From assembly GCF_047730075.1 (NCBI RefSeq), contig NZ_CP159831.1, positions 620,001 through 684,000 of the forward strand: a stretch of DNA of 64,000 nucleotides, read 5' to 3'. Shown one piece after another: positions 17,654 through 26,210 of the stretch (positions are counted from its first letter, which is position 1; the number at the start of each line of letters is the position of its first letter). The notes under the pieces were generated by a model. It was not told the origin of the DNA, made no database searches, and was given only the letters and a program-made list of their open reading frames with translations. The position numbers and the translations under genes were made by a program. The DNA comes from Njordibacter sp905182035. GTDB lineage: Bacteria; Pseudomonadota; Gammaproteobacteria; Pseudomonadales; Balneatricaceae.

Positions 17654-18688
17654 TTATGAACTGTAACGTGCGCTAATTAGGCCGCCAAGTATGATGAAAG
17701 TAAGCGCTACTACGGAACTGGTTGCCATTACAGCGGTGCCAGATAGCCCTGCTCCTATTGAACAGCCACTGGCAAGCACTGAGCCTACACCCATGAGTGT
17801 TCCTGCAAATACGTAACGCCCCATAGGGAACTCTGGGGTAAAGCTTCGTAGGTTAAAATCTTGTCTCACTAAGGTCACCATAACAGCACCGACCAAGCAG
17901 CCTATGAGAAGGCCTGTGCCGAGTCGTATAAATGGAGCATCTAACGAGATAACACTGATTAAACTTTGTGCTGCGGGTGCGCTAAAGGTAATGCTTTGCG
18001 GTAACATTGCATTAAAGCTGTGATAAGCAAAAAAGCTGGTTGCGTACCAGCCCAGTGCCACAGCAAGGCCGACGATGGTGGCCCCCAGTAATTGTGCCCA
18101 AGCGCGCCTTCTAATGAGAGCAACTGCACAGATGGCAGCAATGATTGCACCGATGAGCAAATAATGTGATTGCGATAAAGGCAGCCATTCATGGAGTTGG
18201 CTGGCTGGCTGATTTAGTCGCCATAGGTCCTGCACATTCTCTCTAAATGTCACCAGTTGGCCGCCATAAGTGAGTTGTGCCGACAGGGCGAAAGCGACCA
18301 GAGTGAGCAGTGACCTTAAGTTACCGCTGGCAAGCTGTATAATTTGCCGTGAGGCACAGCCACGGCTCAGCATCATACCAAAGCCAAACATCAATCCACC
18401 AATAATGGGACCGCTGAGGCTGGCCTCTGCAGTAATAACCTGTGCTTCGCTAATATCACCAGCGTCTCCTTGCAACAGTAACTGGGTGCACACAATGGCA
18501 ACTCCTAAGCCACATAGCCAAGTATAGCTAGCACTGCTGAATTTTTTCAGGGATACATCCAGCACCAATTTGCGCAGGCAAAAGTTGCTAATAGTAGCGC
18601 CCAAGCCGAAGGCTAAGCCCATCACCAGGCCTAGGAATAACTGTAAAGGCTGGATGCCAATGTCAGTGATGAGTTGTTCGTAATCCAT
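17654..18688 (-). CDS. YeeE/YedE family sulfur-compound permease (SoxT-like)
   Basis: A polytopic membrane protein of 344 residues with about nine to ten hydrophobic helices. Conserved cysteine motifs typical of the TsuA/YeeE thiosulfate-uptake fold are visible: SNFCLRK near residue 36, LSRGCASR near 110 and ASGCSIG near 308. Sox clusters often carry a permease of this type called SoxT. It is placed on the opposite strand upstream of soxC, next to a secreted DsrE-like gene, and probably moves thiosulfate or another reduced sulfur species across the inner membrane. Substrate not shown by sequence. Confidence 0.83.
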   Translation of the reverse strand: MDYEQLITDIGIQPLQLFLGLVMGLAFGLGATISNFCLRKLVLDVSLKKFSSASYTWLCGLGVAIVCTQLLLQGDAGDISEAQVITAEASLSGPIIGGLMFGFGMMLSRGCASRQIIQLASGNLRSLLTLVAFALSAQLTYGGQLVTFRENVQDLWRLNQPASQLHEWLPLSQSHYLLIGAIIAAICAVALIRRRAWAQLLGATIVGLAVALGWYATSFFAYHSFNAMLPQSITFSAPAAQSLISVISLDAPFIRLGTGLLIGCLVGAVMVTLVRQDFNLRSFTPEFPMGRYVFAGTLMGVGSVLASGCSIGAGLSGTAVMATSSVVALTFIILGGLISARYSS

Positions 18689-18772
18689 AGGCGGTTAAGT
18701 CATGTAATAATGTTAGCGAATTATAGGTCGTCTTAGAGCAAAAATCACGTTACTAAGGCTTTAAAGGGGTGG

Positions 18773-19207
18773 CTATGGTCGCACATAAATATATCCTCTT
18801 TGTTGTAAGGCCACGATGGCAGGCAGCCCCGCTTGCACAATGTCTCCTTCTGCAACCTCATACAGTGCCGCCCGTGTAAGCTGGTATGCTGATAAAGTAT
18901 TTCCACAGATTAAAAACTGCACATTCTGAAAGCGCAGGCTATCTAGGGCTATTTGCTTATCGAGGTCGTTGTTGGCCTCAATAAAATACTCCAATGCCGG
19001 GCCGTGCACTACAACCTTTAAATCAATGGCGTCTTCACCTACGGCGTCAAGGTGATTGGTCATGTTGTTAAAAGTAGCGTTGATTCGGCTTGTTTCACCG
19101 TAGTTGACATGATAGACCACTTTTTGAGGTTCATAGTCCTGTGCCAAAGCACTCATAGTAACTAGGCAGGAGAAAATTAAGCATAATAAATTTTTGTAAT
19201 GACACAT
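18773..19207 (-). CDS. Secreted DsrE/F-like protein
   Basis: A 144-residue exported protein. A signal peptide (KNLLCLIFSCLVTMSALA) precedes a DsrE-like alpha/beta domain with VVYHVNYGE at its first strand, LKVVVHGPALEYF, and a single Cys in QFLICGNTL, the position of the sulfur-handling Cys in this fold. The start at 19207 is preferred: AAGGTGG stands 8 bases upstream, whereas two earlier in-frame candidates (19231, 19213) have no or badly spaced sites. It lies between the SoxT-like gene and the divergent soxC promoter. A periplasmic sulfur-carrier role is inferred. Confidence 0.72.
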   Translation of the reverse strand: MCHYKNLLCLIFSCLVTMSALAQDYEPQKVVYHVNYGETSRINATFNNMTNHLDAVGEDAIDLKVVVHGPALEYFIEANNDLDKQIALDSLRFQNVQFLICGNTLSAYQLTRAALYEVAEGDIVQAGLPAIVALQQRGYIYVRP

Positions 19208-19406
19208 TGGCATGACCACCTTAATTAACACTCACAGCATAAGGTAACATAGAAGGCAGGCATCCTTTTTTTTGATTTTTAATATAAATTTATTATATAA
19301 ACTTATGCTTTTTAGTTTATTTTGGAATATGCTACTTTAGTGTCTTGTAATGTTTGACCAAGATTCCGTATGATAGTCAGATTGAAACGCTCGATAAAAG
19401 TTACCT

Positions 19407-20726
19407 ATGGCCATTCCGAGTACCCAACAACTGCTGCAAACTATGCAGGGTGCAAGTGAACACTTAAGCACCAATGACCGGCGTGATTTTTTACGCCGTG
19501 GGGTGAGCTATGTGGCTGGAGCTGCTGCGGTAGGTGGCGCTACACTGGCCTCGGCCACAGGTTTAACTAGTAACTTGCCACCCAATGAGCCCCAATGGGG
19601 CCGACAACTAGGCACTGGGGTGGTGGAAAATCCATACGGGCTGCCCTCACGTCATGAGTCACAGGTTGTTCGGCGTACTGTGCCTTGGTTAACGGCTGAG
19701 TCCATCTCATCTATTAGCATGAGCCCACTTCAAGACCTTAAGGGCATTATTACACCTAACGGTTTGGTGTTTGAACGTTACCACGCGGGTGTGCCCGACA
19801 TTAACCCAGACGAACACCGTTTGATGATCCATGGTTTAGTGGACAACCCATTAATTTTCACCATGGAAGATCTGATGCGTTTTCCATCAGTGTCGGAAAT
19901 TAAATTTATTGAGTGCCCAGCTAATGGAGGCATGGAATGGCGTGGTCCACAAATGGAAGCGTTGCAGTTCACCCACGGCATGTTGAGTTGTTGTGAATGG
20001 ACAGGGGTACCTTTAAAGGTACTGTTAGATGCTGCAGGTGTGCAGACTGCAGGCAAGTGGATATTAGCAGAAGGGGCAGACGGTGCTCATATGAGCCGCT
20101 CTATTCCAATGGAAAAAATTTTAGACGATACCTTAGTTGTTTATGCTCAAAATGGTGAAATGTTGCGGCCAGAGCAAGGCTATCCTTTGCGCCTATTAAA
20201 CCCTGGTTGGGAAGGCAACACCTCCATTAAATGGTTGCGCCGTATCGAAGTAGGTGACCAACCTTGGCATCACCGCGAAGAAACCTCTAAATATACTGAC
20301 CTGATGGCAGATGGCCGTGCTCGCCGTTTTACCTTTGTGCAAGAGTGTAATTCTGTAATTACTAGCCCTTGCCCAGAGAACCCGATTGTCCGCAAAGGCT
20401 TCTTAGAGGTTGAAGGCTTAGCGTGGACTGGCCGTGGCACAATTAAAGGTGTGGATATATCCTTTGATGGTGGTGTTTCGTGGCGTCCTGCGCAGCTTAA
20501 GGGTTTGGTGCTCGATAAAGCGCTGACTCGGTTTAGTCTCAGCACCCAGTGGCAAGGAGAACCATGGCTAATTCAAAGCCGAGCTTATGACGATACAGGC
20601 TACGTCCAACCTACCTTAGCTCAACTAAGAGAGCAACGCGGTGTAAATTCTATTTATCACAAAAACTCCATTCATACCTGGCAAGTAGCTCCAACTGGCG
20701 AGGTGAAAAATGTTCAGATTACCTAA
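19407..20726 (+). CDS. soxC: SoxC, molybdopterin subunit of sulfane dehydrogenase
   Basis: A 439-residue periplasmic molybdoenzyme of the sulfite-oxidase family. A twin-arginine signal is present (RRDFLRR at 25-31, then an Ala/Gly-rich helix). The molybdenum-ligand Cys is Cys170 in FIECPANGG, and the dimerisation domain fills the C-terminal third (VEGLAWTGRGTIKGVDISFDGG). SoxCD oxidises the sulfane sulfur held on SoxY, so thiosulfate can go fully to sulfate without stored sulfur globules. The stop overlaps the soxD start by 17 bases. The ribosome-binding site is weak. No soxR-type repressor is in the window. Confidence 0.93.
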   Translation: MAIPSTQQLLQTMQGASEHLSTNDRRDFLRRGVSYVAGAAAVGGATLASATGLTSNLPPNEPQWGRQLGTGVVENPYGLPSRHESQVVRRTVPWLTAESISSISMSPLQDLKGIITPNGLVFERYHAGVPDINPDEHRLMIHGLVDNPLIFTMEDLMRFPSVSEIKFIECPANGGMEWRGPQMEALQFTHGMLSCCEWTGVPLKVLLDAAGVQTAGKWILAEGADGAHMSRSIPMEKILDDTLVVYAQNGEMLRPEQGYPLRLLNPGWEGNTSIKWLRRIEVGDQPWHHREETSKYTDLMADGRARRFTFVQECNSVITSPCPENPIVRKGFLEVEGLAWTGRGTIKGVDISFDGGVSWRPAQLKGLVLDKALTRFSLSTQWQGEPWLIQSRAYDDTGYVQPTLAQLREQRGVNSIYHKNSIHTWQVAPTGEVKNVQIT

Positions 20727-21738
20727 ATCTGCACTTGCTCTAGCCATAGCCCTGTTTGCCTGTGCTGCGGTGGGGGCATCTAACTCCCAAGACTACCAAA
20801 TTGGCACAGCAGCAACTGCAGCTGAAATAGCAGGCTGGGATATTGATATTCGTGCAGACGGCAAAGGTCTGCCTGTCGGTAGTGGTAATGCAATCAATGG
20901 TGAAGAAAGTTACGAAATATTTTGTGCGTCGTGTCATGGCGTATTCGGTGAGGGAGAAGGCCGTTGGCCGGTTTTAGCTGGTGGTGAAGGAACATTGGCT
21001 GATGATCGCCCAGTTAAGACCGTAGGCAGCTATTGGCCCTATGCCAGCACCTTGTTTGACTATATTCGTCGGGCTATGCCGTTCACAGCACCGATGAGCT
21101 TAGATGATCAACAGGTTTATGACATTACTGCGTATGTGCTCTACTTGAACGATTTGATCGAAGAAGACTTTGAGCTGTCGCAAGATAATTTGGCCCAGAT
21201 AGAAATGCCTAATCAAGACGGTTTCTTTGTGGATAATCGCCCAGACGTGAGCAATCCCCGTTGTATGGCTGATTGTGCAGATCCAGCCAGCCTAATGATT
21301 CAAAGCTCCTTATCAGGGATTACACCGATTGGTCATTTTGTTGAAGGGGCCGATGCGCCTGCGTCAAGCCACTCGGGCCAACACGACCTAGAAGCCAGTA
21401 AAGAAGCTGAGCGGAAGGCGGCTATTACGGGTGAACAATTGGTTTCGTCAGTTGCCCAGAAAAATGCTGTGATGAGTGCGGAAGCTATCGCTGGCGAAGC
21501 AACCTATAAGGTGGCTTGTGGCGTTTGCCACGATAGTGGCTTAGCGGGTGCACCTAAGTTAGCAGATACTGATGCCTGGTTAACAAGGCTTCAGCAAGGC
21601 AAAGAAATACTTACCATTCATGCGTTAGAGGGGTATGCTGGTGCTAAAGGGTATATGCCAGCCAAAGGTGGTAGGGCAGATTTATCAGATGAAGCAGTGA
21701 CCAATGCGGTCCTATTTATGGTGGAATCTCAACAATAA
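20710..21738 (+). CDS. soxD: SoxD, diheme cytochrome c subunit of sulfane dehydrogenase
   Basis: A 342-residue periplasmic cytochrome with a signal peptide (ALALAIALFACAAVGA). Two c-type heme sites are visible: CASCH at 72-76 and CGVCH at 270-274, each followed by a class-I cytochrome domain; a linker with two extra cysteines (PRCMADC) lies between. It accepts electrons from SoxC. The start overlaps soxC and has GAGGTGA just upstream, so translation is coupled. The last seven codons plus the stop are duplicated immediately downstream. Confidence 0.92.
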   Translation: MFRLPKSALALAIALFACAAVGASNSQDYQIGTAATAAEIAGWDIDIRADGKGLPVGSGNAINGEESYEIFCASCHGVFGEGEGRWPVLAGGEGTLADDRPVKTVGSYWPYASTLFDYIRRAMPFTAPMSLDDQQVYDITAYVLYLNDLIEEDFELSQDNLAQIEMPNQDGFFVDNRPDVSNPRCMADCADPASLMIQSSLSGITPIGHFVEGADAPASSHSGQHDLEASKEAERKAAITGEQLVSSVAQKNAVMSAEAIAGEATYKVACGVCHDSGLAGAPKLADTDAWLTRLQQGKEILTIHALEGYAGAKGYMPAKGGRADLSDEAVTNAVLFMVESQQ

Positions 21739-21762
21739 GTTATGGTGGAATCTCAACAATAA
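21718..21762 (+). repeat. Tandem duplication of the soxD 3' end
   Basis: ATGGTGGAATCTCAACAATA followed by A occurs at 21718-21738 and again at 21742-21762, separated by GTT: a 24-base tandem duplication covering the last soxD codons and stop. The second copy is untranslated, in the soxD-soxX gap. Confidence 0.9.
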
Positions 21763-21800
21763 TGTTTAGCTTTCATGAAGACAAAAACGAGGAAAAACTA

Positions 21801-22163
21801 ATGCGCAAAAGTATAATAAAGCACGCGTTACTCGGTTTGGTGTTGGTCGGAGCGTCTTCAATGACGTTGGCAGCTGCCTCTGCCGATCAAATAGCCAAAG
21901 GTAAAGCACTTTATCTAAATAAGAAAAAGGGTAACTGTATAGCCTGTCACATGATTCCTGATGCAGATGCTAAGCTGCCAGGAAATCAAGGCCCGCCGTT
22001 AGTGGCAATGAAAGCACGCTTTCCAGACCCAAAGGTACTTAGGGCTCAGATTTGGGATCCCACTGTAAAAAGCCCTTCGACTATCATGCCTCCATTTGGT
22101 CGCCATTGGATTTTATCTGAAGATGAAATCGATGATATTGTGGCTTACTTGTACCAGTATTAA
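21801..22163 (+). CDS. soxX: SoxX, monoheme cytochrome c
   Basis: A 120-residue periplasmic cytochrome. A signal peptide (HALLGLVLVGASSMTLA) is followed by a single heme site, CIACH at 46-50. The family stretch IMPPFGRHWILSEDEIDDIVAYL near the C-terminus holds the Met heme ligand. SoxX pairs with SoxA to attach thiosulfate to the SoxY cysteine. The start at 21801 follows GAGG; an earlier in-frame ATG at 21762 would add 13 charged residues ahead of the signal peptide and is rejected. Confidence 0.92.
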   Translation: MRKSIIKHALLGLVLVGASSMTLAAASADQIAKGKALYLNKKKGNCIACHMIPDADAKLPGNQGPPLVAMKARFPDPKVLRAQIWDPTVKSPSTIMPPFGRHWILSEDEIDDIVAYLYQY

Positions 22164-22210
22164 ATTATATTTCAGTGCCATTAAATTAAAAATGGCAAAG
22201 GACTAAACTA

Positions 22211-22666
22211 ATGATGAATCGAAGAAGTGTTTTAAAGGCAGTATTTACTGGGGGCTTAGTTGCTGGTATGGGTGTGCTAATGCCACGCATAGCCATGGCT
22301 GCTTGGTCTAAAGCAGCATTTGAGGCTGAGACGCAAGACATGGCAATGGGCGCTTTATATGAAGCAAACCCAAGTGCCAGCGCTGACGTCACATTAAAAG
22401 CGCCTGATATCGCTGAAAATGGTGCAGTGGTGCCTATCAGTGTGAAAAGCAGTTTGTCAGGTGTGACTAGTATTGCCATATTTGTGGCTGGTAACCCGCT
22501 ACCATTGGCTGCTCAGTTCACCATCCCTGAAGGTACCTTGGCCAATGTGTCTTGCCGTATCCGTATGGGTAAAACCTCCGATGTAACCGCAGTGGTCACG
22601 ACGGCTGGTGGTGCATTCAGTGCTTCTAAAGAAGTAAAAGTAACAATCGGCGGCTGCGGCGGCTAA
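22211..22666 (+). CDS. soxY: SoxY, sulfur-carrier subunit
   Basis: A 151-residue periplasmic carrier. It has a twin-arginine-like leader (NRRSVLKAVFTGG) and ends in the diagnostic swinging arm GGCGG, with Cys149 as the covalent attachment site for sulfur intermediates. Two adjacent ATG codons (22211, 22214) follow AAGGA. SoxY is exported folded with SoxZ, whose gene begins 22 bases downstream. Confidence 0.94.
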   Translation: MMNRRSVLKAVFTGGLVAGMGVLMPRIAMAAWSKAAFEAETQDMAMGALYEANPSASADVTLKAPDIAENGAVVPISVKSSLSGVTSIAIFVAGNPLPLAAQFTIPEGTLANVSCRIRMGKTSDVTAVVTTAGGAFSASKEVKVTIGGCGG

Positions 22667-22688
22667 CGGCGAACTAGGAGAAATTATC

Positions 22689-23003
22689 ATGGCAAAAGGT
22701 ATTTTACGCGCCAAAGCAAAAGCCAAAGGCGACAATACATTAGTTAAAATCATGGCTAAGCATGCTATGGAAACAGGTAACCGCAAAGATAAAAGTGGTA
22801 AAAAAATTCCTGCTAAATACATTCAAACCCTGAGCGTTGCGCATAACGGAAAAACTGTTATGGAAGCCAATATGGGTCCTGCCGTTTCTAAGAACCCATA
22901 CATGGCATTCACCTTTGTTGGTGGTGCTAAAGGTGACGAACTGCAAATGACATGGACGGAAAATACTGGCTCTACAGCCACAGAAACCGCCAAAATCAAG
23001 TAG
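22689..23003 (+). CDS. soxZ: SoxZ, partner of SoxY
   Basis: A 104-residue protein without its own signal peptide, as usual for SoxZ, which is carried to the periplasm by SoxY. The immunoglobulin-like family stretches KIPAKYIQTLSVAHNGKTV, GPAVSKNPYMAFTF and GDELQMTWTENTG are clear. AGGAG precedes the start. It holds SoxY so that its C-terminal arm can visit SoxAX, SoxB and SoxCD. Confidence 0.94.
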   Translation: MAKGILRAKAKAKGDNTLVKIMAKHAMETGNRKDKSGKKIPAKYIQTLSVAHNGKTVMEANMGPAVSKNPYMAFTFVGGAKGDELQMTWTENTGSTATETAKIK

Positions 23004-23039
23004 CCGGTAACGGCGACTCTATAGCAAGAGGCATCAGAT

Positions 23040-23900
23040 ATGAAAATAATAAAATCACTGTTAGCCGGCGCATCCTTGGCGCTTGTGGCCAGTATCAGCC
23101 AAGCAGCAACCAGCGGTAATACATTGGCAACGGTTGATCCAGAAGCGGATCGTTTAGCCCTGCAAAGTTACTTTCAAAAGCGCTTTCCACAAGTAGCTTT
23201 AAGTGACTACGTCAACGGCATTTATGCTCTTGATGCGCCATCGCGTGAGCAGTGGCAAAGCATAGAAGAGTTCCCTCCTTACGAGTTTGATATTGAAGAA
23301 GGTGAAGCTCTATTTAATAAAACGTTTGCTAATGGCAAATCTTACGCTGATTGCTTCGCTAATGGCGGCATTGGCATTCGCCAAAATTTTCCCCGTTGGG
23401 ATGCATCTCAAGGCAAAGTTGTGACCTTAGAGTTGGCTATTAATCAGTGTCGCAAAGCTAACGGTGAAGAAGCCTTGGGTTGGAAAAAAGGCAAAATTGC
23501 CCAGATATCTGCTTATATGGCCTTCACCTCACGGGACAACGTATTCGATGTGCAAATCCCTAATGACAAGGCTAAAGCAGCCTACTTAGACGGTAAGCAA
23601 AGCTTCTACGCCCGTCGTGGCCAATTGAATATGAGTTGTGCCAACTGCCATATAGCTGGTGCCTACATTAAAATTCGCGCCGACTTACCAGGGCCTACTT
23701 TAGGTCACGTGACTCACTTTCCAGTGTTTCGCTCTAAGTGGGGCAACCTAGGTACGTTGCAACGCCGTTATGGCGGTTGCCAGAAGAACGTGCGTGGAGT
23801 GCCACAGAAAACTCAGGGTGAAAAGTTCCGCAACTTAGAATTTTTCCAAACGTATATGTCGAATGGACTAGTGGTTAATGGCCCTGGTGCACGTAAATAA
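23040..23900 (+). CDS. soxA: SoxA, thiosulfate-cysteine ligase cytochrome
   Basis: A 286-residue periplasmic cytochrome with a signal peptide (LLAGASLALVASISQA). One heme site is visible, SCANCH ending at His204. The expected N-terminal heme motif is absent; Cys105 and Cys137 remain and could form the disulfide seen in single-heme SoxA proteins. The active-site Cys, which carries a persulfide heme ligand, is Cys247 in RRYGGCQKN. SoxA with SoxX joins thiosulfate to SoxY. Confidence 0.93.
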   Translation: MKIIKSLLAGASLALVASISQAATSGNTLATVDPEADRLALQSYFQKRFPQVALSDYVNGIYALDAPSREQWQSIEEFPPYEFDIEEGEALFNKTFANGKSYADCFANGGIGIRQNFPRWDASQGKVVTLELAINQCRKANGEEALGWKKGKIAQISAYMAFTSRDNVFDVQIPNDKAKAAYLDGKQSFYARRGQLNMSCANCHIAGAYIKIRADLPGPTLGHVTHFPVFRSKWGNLGTLQRRYGGCQKNVRGVPQKTQGEKFRNLEFFQTYMSNGLVVNGPGARK

Positions 23901-23918
23901 GCAGACGAGGAGAACAAC

Positions 23919-24341
23919 ATGAAAAAGACGATTTCCCTTGTGGCAGCCTTGATGATGGTATCCGGCGTAGTCGCTGCACATCCTTTTAATGAAGCCTTTA
24001 ATGAACAACGTGCTATGTACGGTAAAGGTCATAGCTTTATGTGGAATGGCCAAACCTACATTACGGATCATCCTGAAGAGATTGCTGCTGCAGTAGAAGC
24101 TAATGTGGCTAACGCGACTGCATTGCTCGCTGCGGCTAAAGACCAGTACACCCAAGTGCTTGCAGTTGATTTTGGTTGGACTTTAACCAAAAAGTTACTT
24201 AAGTCGGCTGGTAAAGCGCTTGAAGCTGGTGAATTTCGTAAATCTATGGACATTTCAGCACAAGCTCAATATCACTCGCGCATGGGTATTGCGCAGTACC
24301 ACCAATCCCAAGCTGAGTGGATTATGGCTGTGCCTGAGTAA
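23919..24341 (+). CDS. Probable SoxAX-binding protein (SoxK/SAXB-like)
   Basis: A 140-residue secreted protein with a clear signal peptide (MKKTISLVAALMMVSGVVAA). The C-terminal half has the pattern of SoxK/SAXB proteins: a W-x-T start (GWTLTKKLLKSAGKAL), a G-x-F/Y-x-x-A/S helical turn (EAGEFRKSMDISAQA) and a closing Q-x-x-W (YHQSQAEW). The N-terminal half (residues 20-60) is an extra segment that shorter SoxK proteins lack. It follows soxA by 18 bases with GAGGAG before the ATG and is closed by a strong terminator. Likely role: stabilising or activating SoxAX. Assigned by pattern and position, not by alignment. Confidence 0.6.
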   Translation: MKKTISLVAALMMVSGVVAAHPFNEAFNEQRAMYGKGHSFMWNGQTYITDHPEEIAAAVEANVANATALLAAAKDQYTQVLAVDFGWTLTKKLLKSAGKALEAGEFRKSMDISAQAQYHSRMGIAQYHQSQAEWIMAVPE

Positions 24342-24362
24342 GACCCATAGTTAACACTACCC

Positions 24363-24408
24363 AAGCCCACGTTCTGCTCTCATTGCAGTTCGGTGGGCTT
24401 ATTTTTTT
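24363..24408 (+). terminator. Strong intrinsic terminator between soxK-like gene and soxB
   Basis: AAGCCCAC (24363-24370) pairs with GTGGGCTT (24393-24400). An inner CTGC/GCAG stem extends the hairpin, and ATTTTTTT follows. It would end the soxCDXYZA-K transcript and limit soxB to read-through or its own promoter. Confidence 0.85.
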
Positions 24409-24439
24409 AAGCTCAATTAAGCCATCATAGGAATCCACT

Positions 24440-26200
24440 ATGTCTACTAGCCGTCGCGATTTTGCTCGCTTAATGGGAATTGCCGCCGTATCAGGTGTGT
24501 TGCCGACGCAAGGCTATGCAGCACAAAAACAACCGGCGGATATCTATGAGTTGCCTAATTTTGGCAATGCACGCTTGCTGCACATGACTGATTGTCATGG
24601 CCAGCTGAGCCCAGTTTACTTTCGTGAACCTAGCATCAACTTAGGTATTGGTGCGGCTTATGGAAAGGCGCCCCACTTGGTGGGCCACAAATTCCTTGAC
24701 AATTTTGGCATCACCCCGGGATCTATGGAAGCCTACGCCTTCACCTATTTGGATTTTGAAAAAGCGGCGAAAGAGTATGGCAAGGTAGGTGGATTTGCCC
24801 ACCTTAAAACCTTAGTTGACCGGCTGCGCAACAGCTACGGCAGTGAAAATACCTTATTGCTTGATGGGGGTGATTCGTGGCAGGGCTCTGGCATTAACTA
24901 CAAATCCCGTGGTATGGATATGGTTCGGGCATCTAACTTGTTAGGTGTTGACATGATGACAGGCCACTGGGAATTCACATACCACCAACAAGAAATTTTA
25001 CATAATATTAGTCAATTTAATGGTGAGTTTTTAGCGCAAAATGTGTTAATTACAGAAGATGCTTTATTTGACGGTGCGGATGACTATATATACGACGAAG
25101 ACTCCATGCGTGTATTTAAGCCCTACAGCATTCGTGATATGGGTGGCGCTCGAGTGGCTATTATTGGGCAAGCATTTCCACGGGTAAAAATTGCCAACCC
25201 AGCACGATTTGTGCCTGATTGGAGTTTTGATATTAACGGCGACATGATGCAAGAATTGGTGGATGACTTACGTCAAAATCAAGGTGTAGATGCCGTGGTA
25301 GTGCTGTCGCACAACGGTATGGATGTAGATGTTGCTATGGCCCAGCGTGTTACAGGAATTGATGCCATTTTAGGAGGCCACACCCACGATGGTATACCTA
25401 TACCTACCCGTGTGAAAAACAATGATCATACTACGCTAGTGTGTAATGTTGGTTCGAATGGTAAATTCCTAGGGGTATTAGACTTGGACATTGGCAAAGG
25501 CAGGGTGAAAGACTTCCGTTATCGTTTATTACCAGTGTTCTCAGACCTACTGCCAGCTAATAAAGACATGGCAACACTGATTGCTGCAGAACGTGCGCCT
25601 TATGCCAGTTGGATGGACGAAGAACTTGCCGTCGCAGATGAGACCCTGTACCGCCGTGGTAATTTTAATGGTACCTTTGATCAGGTTATTTGTGATGCTT
25701 TACGCAGTCACTACGACGCGCAAATTTCGTTGTCTCCTGGGTTCCGCTGGGGCACCAGTGTATTACAAGGCCAAACCATTACCATGGAACGGGTGCTAGA
25801 CCAAACCTGTACTACTTATCCAGAGACCTATGCCCGTGACATGACTGGTGCAGATATCAAGCTCATTTTGGAAGACGTGGCTGATAATATCTTTAACCCA
25901 GAGCCATACCTACAATCTGGTGGTGACATGGTGCGTTTAGGGGGTTTAGATTACCGTTGCGATCCACTTGCAGCGATGGGCTCGCGCATCGACGAAATGC
26001 GTCTGGATAATGGCACTGTAATTGAAGCTAATAAAACCTATCGTGTTGCAGGATGGGCTACTGTAGGTTCACGCTCTGACGGTGATGATATTTGGGATAT
26101 AGTGGCACACCATTTACGAGACCAACAAGAAGTTAAGATTAGTAAACTTAATACGCCTGCTTTGGTTAATGTTGCTGGTAATCCGGGTTATAAAGCATAG
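24440..26200 (+). CDS. soxB: SoxB, Mn-dependent sulfate thiohydrolase
   Basis: A 586-residue periplasmic enzyme with a twin-arginine signal (SRRDFARLMG). It is a metallophosphoesterase/5'-nucleotidase relative with visible metal-ligand motifs MTDCHGQLSP (Asp51, His53), LLLDGGDSWQGSG, TGHWEFTY, VVLSHNGMDVD and LGGHTHDG. The C-terminal nucleotidase-like domain spans about 390-580. SoxB releases sulfate from the thiosulfonate on SoxY. AGGA precedes the start. A strong terminator separates it from soxA and the soxK-like gene. Confidence 0.95.
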   Translation: MSTSRRDFARLMGIAAVSGVLPTQGYAAQKQPADIYELPNFGNARLLHMTDCHGQLSPVYFREPSINLGIGAAYGKAPHLVGHKFLDNFGITPGSMEAYAFTYLDFEKAAKEYGKVGGFAHLKTLVDRLRNSYGSENTLLLDGGDSWQGSGINYKSRGMDMVRASNLLGVDMMTGHWEFTYHQQEILHNISQFNGEFLAQNVLITEDALFDGADDYIYDEDSMRVFKPYSIRDMGGARVAIIGQAFPRVKIANPARFVPDWSFDINGDMMQELVDDLRQNQGVDAVVVLSHNGMDVDVAMAQRVTGIDAILGGHTHDGIPIPTRVKNNDHTTLVCNVGSNGKFLGVLDLDIGKGRVKDFRYRLLPVFSDLLPANKDMATLIAAERAPYASWMDEELAVADETLYRRGNFNGTFDQVICDALRSHYDAQISLSPGFRWGTSVLQGQTITMERVLDQTCTTYPETYARDMTGADIKLILEDVADNIFNPEPYLQSGGDMVRLGGLDYRCDPLAAMGSRIDEMRLDNGTVIEANKTYRVAGWATVGSRSDGDDIWDIVAHHLRDQQEVKISKLNTPALVNVAGNPGYKA

Positions 26201-26210
26201 TGAGGTAGTT

